Part shown: piece by piece, positions 34,915 to 44,220 of the stretch
Position numbering within the stretch: position 1 is the first letter of the stretch
Layout of the letters: every line of letters begins with the position of its first letter
Assembly: GCF_023091865.1 (NCBI RefSeq)
Contig: NZ_JAHXDI010000001.1
Span: 124,001 to 188,000 of the forward strand
Reading direction: 5' to 3'
Source: Chromohalobacter moromii
GTDB lineage: Bacteria > Pseudomonadota > Gammaproteobacteria > Pseudomonadales > Halomonadaceae
DNA: 64,000 nucleotides
Program-made: the position numbers and the translations under genes
The notes under the pieces: model-generated
The model's database searches: none
What the model saw: the letters and a program-made list of their open reading frames with translations, nothing else
Told to the model about the DNA's origin: nothing

Positions 34915-36411
34915 ATGTACGTTGGCGTGGATTGTGGAACGCAAAGCACCAAGGTGGTGATCGTCGACGTCCAGCGCGCGGCGATCCTGGGCGAGGCCAG
35001 CCGCCCGCATCATCTGATGGAAGGTGACGGCGGCCGACGCGAACAGGACGTGAACGAGTGGACGCACGCCTTGACCGAGGCGTTTCACGAGGCGGTCGCC
35101 AAGGCCGGCATCCAGGCGCGCGAGATACGCGCCATCGGCGTCTCGGGGCAGCAGCACGGCATGGTGGCCCTGGACGCCGACGGCCTTCCGTTGCACCCCG
35201 CGAAGCTGTGGTGCGATACCGAGACGGCGCTTCACAACGAGGCGTTGATCGAGCAACTCGGTGGCCGCGAGGGCTGCCTGGACAAGCTGGGCCTGGTGCT
35301 GCAAACCGGCTACACCGCCTCGAAGGTGGCGTGGCTGCGGGAGACGCATCCCGAGGCGTATCGGCGCATCGACACCTTGCTGCTGCCCCACGATTACCTC
35401 AACTTCTGGCTCACCGGCGAGCGCGTCGCCGAATGCGGCGATGCCTCGGGCACCGGCTATTTCGACACGCGAGCGCGCGAGTGGCGTCTCGACGTGTTCG
35501 AGACGCTGGCGCCGGAACTCTCGCCGACGCGGGTGCTGCCTCGTCTGATCGACTCCCGCGACCCGGTGGGCACGGTGCGTCCCGACCTGGCCCGCGAGCT
35601 GGGGCTGGCCGATGACGTGCTGGTGGCCAGCGGGGGCGGCGACAACATGATGGCGGCGATCGGTACCGGCAACATCGCGCCCGGCATGGTGACCTTGAGC
35701 CTGGGCACCTCGGGGACCGTGTATGCCCATTCGGACGCCCCGGTGGAAGCGGAGGACGCCCAGGTCGCCAATTTCTGCGCCAGCCACGGTGGCTGGCTGC
35801 CGCTGATATGCACCATGAACGTCACCTCGGCGACGACCAAGGTGCGCGAGTTGCTGGGGCTCGATCTGGAAGCCTTTGGCGAGTGCGTGGCCAGGGCGCC
35901 GCTGGGTGCCGAGGGCGTGATGGCCTTGCCGTTCTTCAACGGCGAGCGCGTGCCGGCATTGCCGCATGCCTCGGCCAGTTTCGTGGGCATGACGAGTCTC
36001 AATACCACGCGGGACAATCTGTGCCGAGCGGTAGTCGAAGGGACGACGTTCGGGCTACGCTATGGGTTCGAGCGATTGGGCGATCTGGCATCCCGGGCCA
36101 GCCAAGTGCGTCTGGTCGGTGGTGGCGCCAAGAGTCCGGTATGGCGCCAGATCGTCGCCGATGTCTTGGATGTCGACGTGATCTGTCCCCGCATCACTGA
36201 AGCCGCCGCACTGGGCGGGGCGATTCAGGCCGCATGGTGCGATACCCTGTCACGCGGGACGGGCGAGTCGCTGTCGGCGCTCACCGAACGGCTCGTCGAG
36301 GTGGATCTCGACACCCTCACCCGCCCGCGTGGCGAACCGGTGCGCCGTTATCAGGAACTTTACCAGCGTTACCGTCAGGCGCTGGCCGAACGCTACGACG
36401 TCGCGCCATGA
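34915..36411 (+). CDS. xylB: Xylulokinase
   Basis: FGGY-family kinase, 498 residues, phosphorylating D-xylulose to xylulose 5-phosphate. Seen: N-terminal phosphate motif DCGTQSTKVVIVD near residue 5, GVSGQQHGMVALD near 75 (catalytic region), DYLNFWLTGE near 159, TLSLGTSGTVYAH near 258 and VVEGTTFGLRYGFERLG plus GGGAKSPVWRQIVADV near 370-420. AAGGAG before the ATG. Its place after a mannitol/arabitol dehydrogenase implies D-arabitol use through D-xylulose. Confidence 0.93.
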   Translation: MYVGVDCGTQSTKVVIVDVQRAAILGEASRPHHLMEGDGGRREQDVNEWTHALTEAFHEAVAKAGIQAREIRAIGVSGQQHGMVALDADGLPLHPAKLWCDTETALHNEALIEQLGGREGCLDKLGLVLQTGYTASKVAWLRETHPEAYRRIDTLLLPHDYLNFWLTGERVAECGDASGTGYFDTRAREWRLDVFETLAPELSPTRVLPRLIDSRDPVGTVRPDLARELGLADDVLVASGGGDNMMAAIGTGNIAPGMVTLSLGTSGTVYAHSDAPVEAEDAQVANFCASHGGWLPLICTMNVTSATTKVRELLGLDLEAFGECVARAPLGAEGVMALPFFNGERVPALPHASASFVGMTSLNTTRDNLCRAVVEGTTFGLRYGFERLGDLASRASQVRLVGGGAKSPVWRQIVADVLDVDVICPRITEAAALGGAIQAAWCDTLSRGTGESLSALTERLVEVDLDTLTRPRGEPVRRYQELYQRYRQALAERYDVAP

Positions 36412-36450
36412 GACGCGACCCATGACCCTTTTCGTTACAGGACATTTGCC

Positions 36451-37401
36451 ATGACGCAACTCGAGGCTCTCAAGCAACTTTCGATGGTGGTCGCCGATAC
36501 CGGCGATCTCGAGGCGATCAAGCGCTATCAGCCGCACGATGCCACGACAAATCCTTCGCTGATCCTCAAGGCCTTCGAGCTGCCCGGCTATCAAGCGCTG
36601 ATCGACGAGACGCTGGCGCAGGTCAAGGCCGATATCGCAGATCCCCAGGCCCGTGTCGACGAGGCGGTGGACCGTCTGTCCGTGGCCATGGGCAGCGAGA
36701 TCACGCAGCTCATTCCGGGGCGCGTGTCCACGGAAGTGGCCGCCAAGCTGTCCTTCGACCGCGAGGCGAGCATCGCGAAGGCACATCGTCTCATCGAGCT
36801 TTACGAACAGCGCGGTATCGGCCGCGAGCGCGTGCTGATCAAGCTGGCGTCCACCTGGGAAGGCATCCGCGCCGCCGAGCAGCTCGAGAAGGAAGGCATT
36901 CAGTGCAATCTGACGCTGCTGTTTTCCGAGGCGCAGGCACGGGCCTGCTTCGACGCCGGGGTGTATCTGATCTCGCCCTTCGTGGGCCGCGTCACCGACT
37001 GGTACAAGCAGAAGACCGGGCAGGAATACACGCCGGAAGAAGATCCGGGCGTGGTGTTCGTGCGCAAGGTCTGCGATATCGCCAGCCGCTACCGCTACGA
37101 CACCGTGGTCATGGGCGCCAGCTTCCGTACCAAGGGCCAGATCCTGGGGCTGGCCGGCTGCAATCGCCTGACCATTTCACCGGCACTGCTCGAGGAGCTC
37201 GAGAGTGAGGAAGGCGACATCGAACGCAAGATCAGCGATGTCGGGGACGCCAGCGAGCGCCTCGCGCCGATCGATGAAGCCGCGTTCCGCTGGGGGCTCA
37301 ATCAGGATGCCATGGCGACGGAGAAGCTCGCCGAGGGCATTCGCCGCTTCGCCGACGATCAGGCGACCCTCGAGGAGAAGCTCGCCGCGCGCCTGGGATG
37401 A
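36451..37401 (+). CDS. tal: Transaldolase
   Basis: 316 residues, TalB type. Moves dihydroxyacetone units between sedoheptulose 7-phosphate and glyceraldehyde 3-phosphate in the pentose phosphate pathway. Seen: DATTNPSL near residue 31, Schiff-base Lys131 in [24 protein letters not shown] near 151 and [12 protein letters not shown] near 176. It is the last gene of the polyol operon, linking xylulose 5-phosphate from xylB to central metabolism, and is closed by a strong terminator. Confidence 0.96.
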   Translation: MTQLEALKQLSMVVADTGDLEAIKRYQPHDATTNPSLILKAFELPGYQALIDETLAQVKADIADPQARVDEAVDRLSVAMGSEITQLIPGRVSTEVAAKLSFDREASIAKAHRLIELYEQRGIGRERVLIKLASTWEGIRAAEQLEKEGIQCNLTLLFSEAQARACFDAGVYLISPFVGRVTDWYKQKTGQEYTPEEDPGVVFVRKVCDIASRYRYDTVVMGASFRTKGQILGLAGCNRLTISPALLEELESEEGDIERKISDVGDASERLAPIDEAAFRWGLNQDAMATEKLAEGIRRFADDQATLEEKLAARLG

Positions 37402-37425
37402 CGTGCCATCGCGTAGCGTGAAGAC

Positions 37426-37459
37426 AAGAAGGCCGGCGAATGCCGGCCTTCTTGCTTTT
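37426..37459. terminator. Bidirectional terminator after transaldolase
   Basis: Perfect 12-bp stem AAGAAGGCCGGC-GAAT-GCCGGCCTTCTT followed by GCTTTT. It serves the polyol operon (plus) and, because the stem itself begins with A-rich bases on the left, possibly the convergent LLM gene (minus). Confidence 0.88.
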
Positions 37460-37481
37460 GGGTAGATGGGTGACGTGAAAC

Positions 37482-38477
37482 TCAGCCTTTCCAGACATCG
37501 GCGAGAATCTCGTACGAGCGACGTCGATCGTCATGGTCGTAGAAATCACCGTTGATCATGAGTTCGTCGGCTTGAGTATGCGCCAGGAAGCGCTCGAGTT
37601 CATCGCGGATCGTATCGGGGCCACCGACGATGGAGGCACCGAGATTCTGGCTGACCATGGCGCGTTCCTGTGGCGACCAGTCGAGTGCCTCGACCGGGGG
37701 CAGGGTCCGCGTGCTCTTGCCGCGAATAAGGTTGAGAAACTTCTGCTGCTGGGTAGTGGCCAGGTACTGCGCATGGGCGTCGCTGTCGGCGGCGACCAGT
37801 GGGATGCCTAGCATCACATAGGGCGCGTCCAGCACGTCGGAGGGCTGGAACATCTGCCGATAGAGCTGGATGGCCTCGAGCATGTAGCCCGGCGCGAACT
37901 GGCCGGCGAAGACGAACGGTAGGCCGAGCTGTGCGGCCAGGCGCGCGCTGAAGTCGCTGGAGCCGAGCAGCCAGAGCGGTACATGCGTGCCCTGACCGGG
38001 AATCGCCTTGACGCGCTGATCGGGCCGGGCATCGCCCAGGTAGCCGCGTAGTTCGGCCAGGCGGTCGGGGAAGTCATTCACGCCGGCGCGAGGATTGCGA
38101 CGCATGGCCTGCATGGTCACGCCGTCGGAGCCGGGCGCGCGTCCCAGACCGAGATCGATACGACCGGGATAGAGCGTTTCCAGCGTGCCGAACTGTTCGG
38201 CGACCACCAGCGGTGGGTGGTTGGGCAGCATGATGCCACCACTGCCCACGCGGATACGTTGCGTCTTGCTGGCGACATGACCGATGAGCAAGGACGTGGC
38301 GGCGCTGGCGATGCCGTCGATGTTGTGATGCTCGGCGAGCCAATAGCGGTTGTAGCCCAGAGTGTCGGTGAGCTGAGCAAGATCGACCGTGCGCTCGAAG
38401 GTCTCGGCGGGCGTGCCGTCATGCGAGATCGGTGCGAGATCGAGCACGGATAGCGGTATTTGCGAGAGTCGGCTCAT
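37482..38477 (-). CDS. LLM-class flavin-dependent oxidoreductase (luciferase-like, YhbW/alkanal type)
   Basis: 331 residues. Seen: N-terminal [39 protein letters not shown] near residue 45 (flavin/TIM-barrel start), [25 protein letters not shown] near 74 and [13 protein letters not shown] near 106. These are features of the MsnO8/YhbW group of LLM proteins of unknown substrate. The start at 38477 has AGAGG upstream; a further upstream Met would add 23 residues. Stands alone between the transaldolase terminator and a membrane-protein gene. Confidence 0.9.
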   Translation of the reverse strand: MSRLSQIPLSVLDLAPISHDGTPAETFERTVDLAQLTDTLGYNRYWLAEHHNIDGIASAATSLLIGHVASKTQRIRVGSGGIMLPNHPPLVVAEQFGTLETLYPGRIDLGLGRAPGSDGVTMQAMRRNPRAGVNDFPDRLAELRGYLGDARPDQRVKAIPGQGTHVPLWLLGSSDFSARLAAQLGLPFVFAGQFAPGYMLEAIQLYRQMFQPSDVLDAPYVMLGIPLVAADSDAHAQYLATTQQQKFLNLIRGKSTRTLPPVEALDWSPQERAMVSQNLGASIVGGPDTIRDELERFLAHTQADELMINGDFYDHDDRRRSYEILADVWKG

Positions 38478-38577
38478 GATGGCCTCTTGGATAGGGTGAA
38501 CGTTAGCATCCTCAATATTTCCCTTCTGTTGGGATGGCGAGGGCATAACTCAAGGCAAGAGGGCTTCCGAAACTTGC

Positions 38578-39171
38578 TTATGGCGCTAACTGAGCCCAAG
38601 CCCAGATACCAAAGAGCGCAATGCCCAGCACGCCGATGGGGCGTGCGTGGCGCCGCCACAATGACAGGGCGGCGTCGCCGGCGAGATGCACCAGCAAGGC
38701 GAGGCCGAAATAACGCACGCCACGGGCCATCAAGGCGGCCAACAGGAAAAACGGAAATGGGTAGCCGCTGGAGCCGGCAGCGAGCATGGCGATCTGGAAG
38801 GGGATGGGGATGACGCCCACCGCGAGCACGGCCATAAAGCCGTCGCTGGCCATGCGCGCTTGAAAGGCGGCATAGGCGTCTTGACCTCCGAATAAAGGAA
38901 TGAGCGTCGCTCCCCAGGTATTCAATGCCCAGGCCCCTAGGGCATAGCCGATGCAGGCAGCGGCCAAGTTGCCGGCCAGCGCTACGCTTGCCAGGCGCCA
39001 TTTGCGCTGCGGCTGGGCCAGCATCCAGGGAATCAGGATGGTTTCGATGGGAATCGGTACCAGCAGGGTTTCCAGCATCGAAGCGAAAAACAACAGCGAC
39101 AAGGCGTGCCGTGAATGCGAAAGACGCTCAAGCCAAGCGGTGGCGGACGCCAGGCGGTTCGTTGGCGGCAT
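38578..39171 (-). CDS. YqaA/DedA-family membrane protein
   Basis: 197 residues with about four to five hydrophobic segments. Seen: FFASMLETLLVPIPIETILIPWMLAQP near residue 28 (re-entrant helix with conserved Glu-Thr and Pro), GYALGAWALNTWG near 75, VIPIPFQIAMLAAGSSGYPF near 118 with conserved Pro/Gly, and FGLALLVHLAG near 155. DedA-type proteins are linked to membrane lipid flipping and proton-coupled homeostasis; the exact role is undetermined. Own transcription unit, divergent from the BCCT transporter. Confidence 0.86.
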   Translation of the reverse strand: MPPTNRLASATAWLERLSHSRHALSLLFFASMLETLLVPIPIETILIPWMLAQPQRKWRLASVALAGNLAAACIGYALGAWALNTWGATLIPLFGGQDAYAAFQARMASDGFMAVLAVGVIPIPFQIAMLAAGSSGYPFPFFLLAALMARGVRYFGLALLVHLAGDAALSLWRRHARPIGVLGIALFGIWAWAQLAP

Positions 39172-39379
39172 AACAGGCTCTTTAATGAAGTTTAATGGTT
39201 GATATACTTAAATATAAATTGCGGTTATGGTCGTGCAGCGTTGGTTTTGCCATCATTGTCGATTGGTCTCATGCACCGAGCTTTGATTCTCTGGGTCATT
39301 GAAGTTGTGCCGAGCTCGGTGATAAGAACCCGGGAGGTGCATGAGGCGCCGTATCGTCGGAGACTAAGAGGATAGCTGC

Positions 39380-41014
39380 ATGGCCAATATTGGAAGGCAA
39401 TACGTATTTATCGTCTCCGCCCTAATCGTTGCGGTTCTGGTCGCCATTGGTGCGGCCTTTCCCGAGGGCTTCGGTGAGGCGGCATCGACGGCATTATCAA
39501 CCATTTCACACTATTTTGGGTGGTTCTACCTGTTCTCGGTCTTCGGGTTCGTGGTGTTCCTGTTGACGCTGGCCTTCAGCAAGTACGGCAAAATCCGTCT
39601 GGGTCCTCAGGACAGCTCGCCCTCTTACAGCTTTTTCTCGTGGATCAGCATGCTACTGGCGGCGGGATTTGGCGTCGGGCTAGTATTTTATGGCATGGCC
39701 GAGCCGATGACACACTTTCTCGAACCGCCTTACGGTGACATGGAAGGCGGCACCGAGGAAGCGGCACGCTATGCCATTCAATATAGCTTCTTCAATTGGG
39801 GCATTCACCAGTGGGCGGCGTTCTCGGTGGTTGGGTTGATCATTGCCTATTACCAGTTCCGCAAGGGGCAGGCGGGACTGGTGTCCAACGTGCTTTCGAG
39901 CATGACCGCCAAGCGTCCCAAGTTGCGCAGAGCGGGGCCGGCACTGGATGTATTCGCCGTGGTCGCGACCGTGATGGGGGTAGCGACCTCCATCGGCCTA
40001 GCGGTGTTGCAGATCAACGGTGGCCTACATGAAGTATTCGGTGTCGAAGAAGGTATCAAGTGGCAATTCATCATCATGGGCGCCATGTTCTTGTGTTATA
40101 TGGCGTCCACTTGGTCGGGGCTGGATAAGGGGATCAAGCGCCTCTCCAACCTCAACATGGCGCTGTGCTTCGCGCTTATGTTCTACGTGTTGTTCACTGG
40201 TCCGACCGTGGCCATTCTCGAAACCATCACGCTAGGCATCGGCGATTACCTGCAACATATCGTGGGTATGAGTCTGCGTATTGCGCCGTATAGCGATAAC
40301 ACTTGGGCGAGCAATTGGACGATTTTCTACTGGGCTTGGGTCATTGCCTGGTCACCCTTCGTGGGGACCTTCGTGGCGCGTGTCTCGCGCGGGCGGACCA
40401 TCAAGGAATATGTGTTCGGCGTCTTGTTCGTGCCGCCGCTGCTAGCCTGCCTGTGGATCGGCGTCTTCGGTGGGGCGGCGCTCAATATGGAGTTGACCGG
40501 CGATGTCGGGCTGGCGTCGGCAACCGCTGACAACATCACCGTAGCGTTGTTTCAGATGTTCAACTTGATGCCCTTCTCCAACGTTCTTTCTGTCGTGGCG
40601 CTGTTTTTGATCTTCATCTTCCTGGTGACGTCCGCAGACTCGGCGACGTATATCGTCTCGCAGATGACTGATGGCGGCTCGCTGAATCCGCCCTTGGTGA
40701 AGCGGATTATCTGGGGCGTGTTGATCGCCGCGATATGTCTCACCTTGTTAGTGGCGGGAGGTTTGAACGGTCTGCAATCCGCCGCGGTGCTGGCAGCCTT
40801 GCCATTCACCTTTATTCTCTATGGCATGATTATCGTCTTGATCAAGGAGTTGCGGGCGGACCGCAAGGCGATGCTGACTTCACTGTACCATCGTCACGGT
40901 GAGACCCCGGTCGGCGCCGACGCCTTTGAAGCCGAAACATTGGCCGATGCCGAGCGGTATCGTCGCGCCCCAAATGTGGTCAACCGGCGTATCAATACGC
41001 GTGAAGGCGGATAA
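39380..41014 (+). CDS. BCCT-family betaine/choline/carnitine transporter
   Basis: 544 residues, 12 predicted membrane helices, sodium- or proton-driven uptake of quaternary ammonium osmolytes. Seen: GLVFYGMAEPMTHF near residue 97, FFNWGIHQWAAFSVVGLIIAY near 137, and the BCCT signature YWAWVIAWSPFVGTFVARVSRGRT near 317-340 with the tryptophans of the substrate box. The short C-terminal tail suggests the OpuD/ButA-like size class rather than the long BetT type. AGAGGA upstream. Osmolyte uptake fits a halophile. A 16-bp perfect inverted repeat follows. Confidence 0.93.
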   Translation: MANIGRQYVFIVSALIVAVLVAIGAAFPEGFGEAASTALSTISHYFGWFYLFSVFGFVVFLLTLAFSKYGKIRLGPQDSSPSYSFFSWISMLLAAGFGVGLVFYGMAEPMTHFLEPPYGDMEGGTEEAARYAIQYSFFNWGIHQWAAFSVVGLIIAYYQFRKGQAGLVSNVLSSMTAKRPKLRRAGPALDVFAVVATVMGVATSIGLAVLQINGGLHEVFGVEEGIKWQFIIMGAMFLCYMASTWSGLDKGIKRLSNLNMALCFALMFYVLFTGPTVAILETITLGIGDYLQHIVGMSLRIAPYSDNTWASNWTIFYWAWVIAWSPFVGTFVARVSRGRTIKEYVFGVLFVPPLLACLWIGVFGGAALNMELTGDVGLASATADNITVALFQMFNLMPFSNVLSVVALFLIFIFLVTSADSATYIVSQMTDGGSLNPPLVKRIIWGVLIAAICLTLLVAGGLNGLQSAAVLAALPFTFILYGMIIVLIKELRADRKAMLTSLYHRHGETPVGADAFEAETLADAERYRRAPNVVNRRINTREGG

Positions 41015-41030
41015 TACGTCACATGACGAC

Positions 41031-41066
41031 ACCTATAACGCCCGGCTTTGGCCGGGCGTTATAGGT
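41031..41066. terminator. Perfect 16-bp inverted repeat after the BCCT gene
   Basis: ACCTATAACGCCCGGC-TTTG-GCCGGGCGTTATAGGT: all 16 pairs match, loop of 4, starting 16 bases after the transporter stop. It lacks a clear T-run on the plus strand. Probably a terminator or 3'-end stabiliser. Confidence 0.7.
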
Positions 41067-41130
41067 TGGCGATGGTGGAAACGCGCGTCACCTCTTATGG
41101 TAAAGCAATATTGCATGCACGGAGTGAGGA

Positions 41131-41313
41131 ATGCCCCAAGTGGTCAAAGCAGGTAGACGGCGAGGTCAAGGTGCCACTCGCCGCCAGAGACGAGGCCCCG
41201 TGCGTCGCCGGGGCAGCGTCGATGAATGGTTGAATCGGCTGGTGAGCATCGCCGTACTCACTGCGTTGATCGTGGGCGTATCGGCGTTGCTGGTCACCTT
41301 GTTGTGGGGCTGA
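41131..41313 (+). CDS. Possible small basic membrane protein
   Basis: 60 residues: an Arg-rich N-terminal half (about a dozen Arg in residues 8-28, e.g. RRRGQGATRRQRRGPVRRRG) and a single C-terminal hydrophobic helix (VSIAVLTALIVGVSALLVTLLWG, residues 38-60). GGAG lies 6 bases before the ATG. No family recognised. The pattern (basic tail, tail-anchored helix) is credible for a real small membrane protein, but composition could also arise by chance in GC-rich DNA. Confidence 0.45.
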   Translation: MPQVVKAGRRRGQGATRRQRRGPVRRRGSVDEWLNRLVSIAVLTALIVGVSALLVTLLWG

Positions 41314-41742
41314 TCATGTTGACCGTGGTGAGACTCTCCAGAGTCCGAAACAGCGCGCGAAGACCCAGATGCCCATCCCCCAGGCGCCATTGACCAGGAA
41401 GCCAATGGGGAATCCGGAGAGGTTGAGGCCGCGCCCCTTGAGCGGAAAGACGATGAACAGCGCCACGAGTGTCAAGGCGATACCGCCGAACAATACGCTT
41501 TTCCACCACAGCCCGGTCGTGACGTGGAAACGTGTGAATATCCATAGCATGACGATACCCCATACACCGCCCCAGAAGCTTGCCGACAGCCACTGAGGAA
41601 TACCCAGGGGCGGTACGGCTGTCATGCCATAGGGTGCAAATGGCACGATGGCGTAGGCGTGCAACAAGCCAGCCATGGGCTGATGGAAGCAAAGCACGGC
41701 GAAAAAGCCAGCGATGAAGGCGAGTGGAATCCAGCGTGGCAT
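41314..41742 (-). CDS. Conserved-looking membrane protein, function unknown
   Basis: 142 residues with four hydrophobic segments (IPLAFIAGFFAVLCFHQPMAGLLHAY, WGGVWGIVMLWIF, SVLFGGIALTLVALFIVFPL, GFLVNGAWGMGIWVFARCFGLW). AAGGAG precedes the start at 41742; a Met 10 codons upstream is less well placed. The stop abuts the small plus-strand reading frame convergently (41313/41314). I do not recognise the family with certainty. Confidence 0.75.
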   Translation of the reverse strand: MPRWIPLAFIAGFFAVLCFHQPMAGLLHAYAIVPFAPYGMTAVPPLGIPQWLSASFWGGVWGIVMLWIFTRFHVTTGLWWKSVLFGGIALTLVALFIVFPLKGRGLNLSGFPIGFLVNGAWGMGIWVFARCFGLWRVSPRST

Positions 41743-41867
41743 GACGGTTCTCCTTTCAGATCGAGGGTACATCCAGTATCGGTCAAATTCATATGCCTCA
41801 CATGATGATCGCCATATGATCGCTGGGGTTCTCTACACTGTAGGCCTTGCATCATTCCGGGAGCGCC

Positions 41868-42575
41868 ATGAAACCGTCGTTTGCCTTCCTCGCGTTGAGT
41901 TGCGCCGTGATTGCTGCGGGTATCGCCCTGGATAAAGGCGTCTGGACAGTCCCTCGTGCCTGGAACCCCTTTCAGCCCTTGCACATCGAAGACCCGTTGA
42001 CCCCCGTCACACAGTGGAAGTTGCGCCGGCTCAAGGGGAATCGCCAGGCATGCCGTAATGTTCTCGACTCCGCGCCTGCCGGAACGCTGACGTACACGCC
42101 GCTGGCGGATTACACCCCCGTTGCTGGCTGTCCGCTTAAAAACGTGGTGCGCGTGCGCCATACCGGCGTCGGTTTCAATGCCAGCTTCGTGGCCAGCTGT
42201 CCGTTGGCGGTGGCCTGGTCGTTGTTCGAGCATCAACGCCTTCAGCCGGTTGCGCGGGAGGTGTTCGGTGAGCCGGTGGAATCGGTACGTCATCTAGGAA
42301 GCTTTGCGTGCCGCAATATCTATCACCGCGACAACGCTCGCCGCAGCGACCATGCTACTGCTGAAGCGCTCGATGTGGCGGCCTTTCGGATAGCAGACGG
42401 ACGCCGAGTGTCCGTGCTCGAGGACTGGGAGGGTAACGATGACGCGGCGAAGTTCCTGCATCGCGTGCGCGACGGCGCTTGCGATGTGTTCGGGACGACC
42501 CTGGGGCCGGACTACAATGCCGCGCATGCCAACCATTTCCATTTTGGCATGCGCGGCATCTCATTGTGTCACTAG
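41868..42575 (+). CDS. Extensin-like family protein
   Basis: 235 residues. Seen: an N-terminal signal anchor (FAFLALSCAVIAAGIALDKG), four or more scattered cysteines, and the C-terminal extensin-like domain: GVGFNASFVASCPLAVAW near residue 103, SFACRNIYHRD near 145, SDHATAEALDVAAFRIADG near 160 and AAHANHFHFGM near 222 with metal-type His residues. The fold resembles D-Ala-D-Ala carboxypeptidase-like zinc enzymes, so a cell-wall-related role is likely. CGGGAG upstream of the ATG. Confidence 0.86.
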   Translation: MKPSFAFLALSCAVIAAGIALDKGVWTVPRAWNPFQPLHIEDPLTPVTQWKLRRLKGNRQACRNVLDSAPAGTLTYTPLADYTPVAGCPLKNVVRVRHTGVGFNASFVASCPLAVAWSLFEHQRLQPVAREVFGEPVESVRHLGSFACRNIYHRDNARRSDHATAEALDVAAFRIADGRRVSVLEDWEGNDDAAKFLHRVRDGACDVFGTTLGPDYNAAHANHFHFGMRGISLCH

Positions 42576-42681
42576 TGACATCGCGCATGGGCGCGCCGTT
42601 CGTCCTATGCGCATCACCTCATGGATGTGCCAAACTGAAGGCCGTCATCTTCTTCACCACGGACTACCAGGAGGCACCCGC

Positions 42682-43308
42682 ATGCGCATCGACGTGCAGG
42701 ACATCATCGACGGTGAACCTATTCCCGAACGCTTCGCGTTCGCCGTTCCCGATCCCGAGCAACACCTGCGTTTCAGCGACAACCGCAACCCGCATGTTCA
42801 CTGGCACGATGTGCCCGCCGGGACGCGTAGCCTCGCGCTGTTGGTGGTCGATGTGGACGCGCCTACGGATCCTAGCGACGTCAACCAGGAAGGTCGCAGC
42901 GTGTCAGCCGATCTGCCGCGCGCCGATTTCTACCACTGGGTTTTGATCGATATCCCCGTGGAGGTGAGCGGCATCGACGAAGGCGAAGATGCCGACGGTG
43001 TCGTGGCCATGGGCAAGGCACCGGGGGAGACCGGTAAGGGCGTACGCGGGATCAACAGTTACACGGACTTCTTCATCGATGACGAACAGCTCGAAGGTAT
43101 CTATGGGGGCTACGATGGGCCTTGCCCCCCGTGGAATGACGCTCGGGTACATCGCTATCACTTCACCATCTATGCCCTGGATGTCGCGTCGCTGGGGTTA
43201 CAGGGCGAGTTCACTGGCGATGAAGTGCTCGAAGCCATGCAAGGGCGGGTCCTGGAGCAATCCAGCGTGATGGGTACTTACACGCTCAACCCCGAGCTTG
43301 CACGTTAA
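42682..43308 (+). CDS. PEBP (YbhB/YbcL, Raf-kinase-inhibitor-like) protein
   Basis: 208 residues. Seen: PHVHWHDVPAGTRSLALLVVDVDAPT near residue 33 (PEBP motif with Asp and His), DFYHWVLIDIP near 82, GINSYTDFF near 121, and YDGPCPPWNDARVHRYHFTIYAL near 140, the ligand-pocket signature (Pro-Pro and His-Arg-Tyr). AGGAGG is seen 8 bases before the ATG. No signal peptide. Ligand unknown; bacterial members are poorly characterised. Confidence 0.91.
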   Translation: MRIDVQDIIDGEPIPERFAFAVPDPEQHLRFSDNRNPHVHWHDVPAGTRSLALLVVDVDAPTDPSDVNQEGRSVSADLPRADFYHWVLIDIPVEVSGIDEGEDADGVVAMGKAPGETGKGVRGINSYTDFFIDDEQLEGIYGGYDGPCPPWNDARVHRYHFTIYALDVASLGLQGEFTGDEVLEAMQGRVLEQSSVMGTYTLNPELAR

Positions 43309-43334
43309 GCTCGTTCACAAAGGTGACTCATGGA

Positions 43335-43871
43335 ATGAGACATAGACGCACGGGATGGTGGCTGGCCCTGGTGGGGCTGGCGCTGAGTGGCTGTGAAATG
43401 CTGCCGACGGGAGGACCGACACAGCCCGTCGAGATCGAGGAAGCCGGCGAAGGCTCGCCGGCGGGCGCCGTGGAACGTCAAGTTGCGTTTCCCGCCGAGG
43501 AATACGCCAAGCTGGATAAGCATGGATCTGCTGTCGTCAAAGGGCGATTGCGTTACATGTCCTCGTCCGCCGGCACGCTGGTGGGCAAAAACGAAACCGT
43601 GTCGATCGCCCCGGCTACGCGCTATTCCGCCGAGGCTGCCGAAGCCGCGCTGGCGGGTAAGCGCATCGAGCCTGCGGACCCACGTGCCCGTGAATACACG
43701 CATTACGCCAAGACCAACGACAACGGCTATTTCGAGGCTACCGGTATCCCCGCAGGGGTCTTCTATGTGGCCGGAAGTGTGCGCCTGCCGGATGGCTCAC
43801 GCAGCCCACTGATTCTGAAGCAAATAGAGATCGGCGCCGGTCAGACGCGAGAGGTCGATCTGAGCCGCTGA
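43335..43871 (+). CDS. Lipoprotein of unknown function with a carboxypeptidase-regulatory-like domain
   Basis: 178 residues. Seen: a basic N-terminus, hydrophobic helix and lipobox LALSGC (Cys near residue 19), then a spacer and a beta-rich region with NDNGYFEATGIPAGVFYVAGSV near 135, reminiscent of CarboxypepD_reg-like surface modules. The start at 43335 is chosen; a GTG at 43323 is possible. Likely outer-membrane-anchored. Follows the PEBP gene by 26 bases; a hairpin terminator follows at 43897. Confidence 0.8.
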   Translation: MRHRRTGWWLALVGLALSGCEMLPTGGPTQPVEIEEAGEGSPAGAVERQVAFPAEEYAKLDKHGSAVVKGRLRYMSSSAGTLVGKNETVSIAPATRYSAEAAEAALAGKRIEPADPRAREYTHYAKTNDNGYFEATGIPAGVFYVAGSVRLPDGSRSPLILKQIEIGAGQTREVDLSR

Positions 43872-43896
43872 CGCATGAGGTATGAGCCCAATGACA

Positions 43897-43922
43897 AACG
43901 CCCTGCCGGTTGGCAGGGCGTT
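43897..43922. terminator. Hairpin terminator between lipoprotein and small gene
   Basis: Perfect 11-bp stem AACGCCCTGCC-GGTT-GGCAGGGCGTT. Position between the convergent lipoprotein gene and the 40-residue gene suggests use in both directions. Confidence 0.75.
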
Positions 43923-43974
43923 CATGGTTCGTTCCTTGCCCACGCAAGGGCGAGGCGTGCCCCGATCACTGACG

Positions 43975-44097
43975 TCAGCTCGAGTGCGTGGGTGTCTTCT
44001 TGTAGTGTCCGGGCACCGTCACGCGTTCGCCATTGGGCAGATCGCGGACATAGGTAGGAACGTAGACACGTTTGATGACACTCTTGGCTTCCGCCAT
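43975..44097 (-). CDS. Small 40-residue protein
   Basis: Reads MAEAKSVIKRVYVPTYVRDL then PNGERVTVPGHYKKTPTHSS. AGGAG lies 8 bases before the ATG (minus strand), and a hairpin terminator (43897) closes it. Basic, with no membrane segment; the VPxYVRDLPNGERVxVPGHYKKT pattern looks like a compact beta-strand domain rather than random sequence. Divergent from the LysR gene at 44221. Not a family I can name; absence from most annotations would be due to size. Confidence 0.7.
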   Translation of the reverse strand: MAEAKSVIKRVYVPTYVRDLPNGERVTVPGHYKKTPTHSS

Positions 44098-44220
44098 GAT
44101 CAAGTCTCCTGTGAATTCGACGCCTTCACGCTACGCCGGTTGCGGATTGGAATCAATCTTATCCCCCATGGCCGTTCGTATGATAATGACCTGTTTATCT
44201 GACTGTTGACCGAGCTTGCC

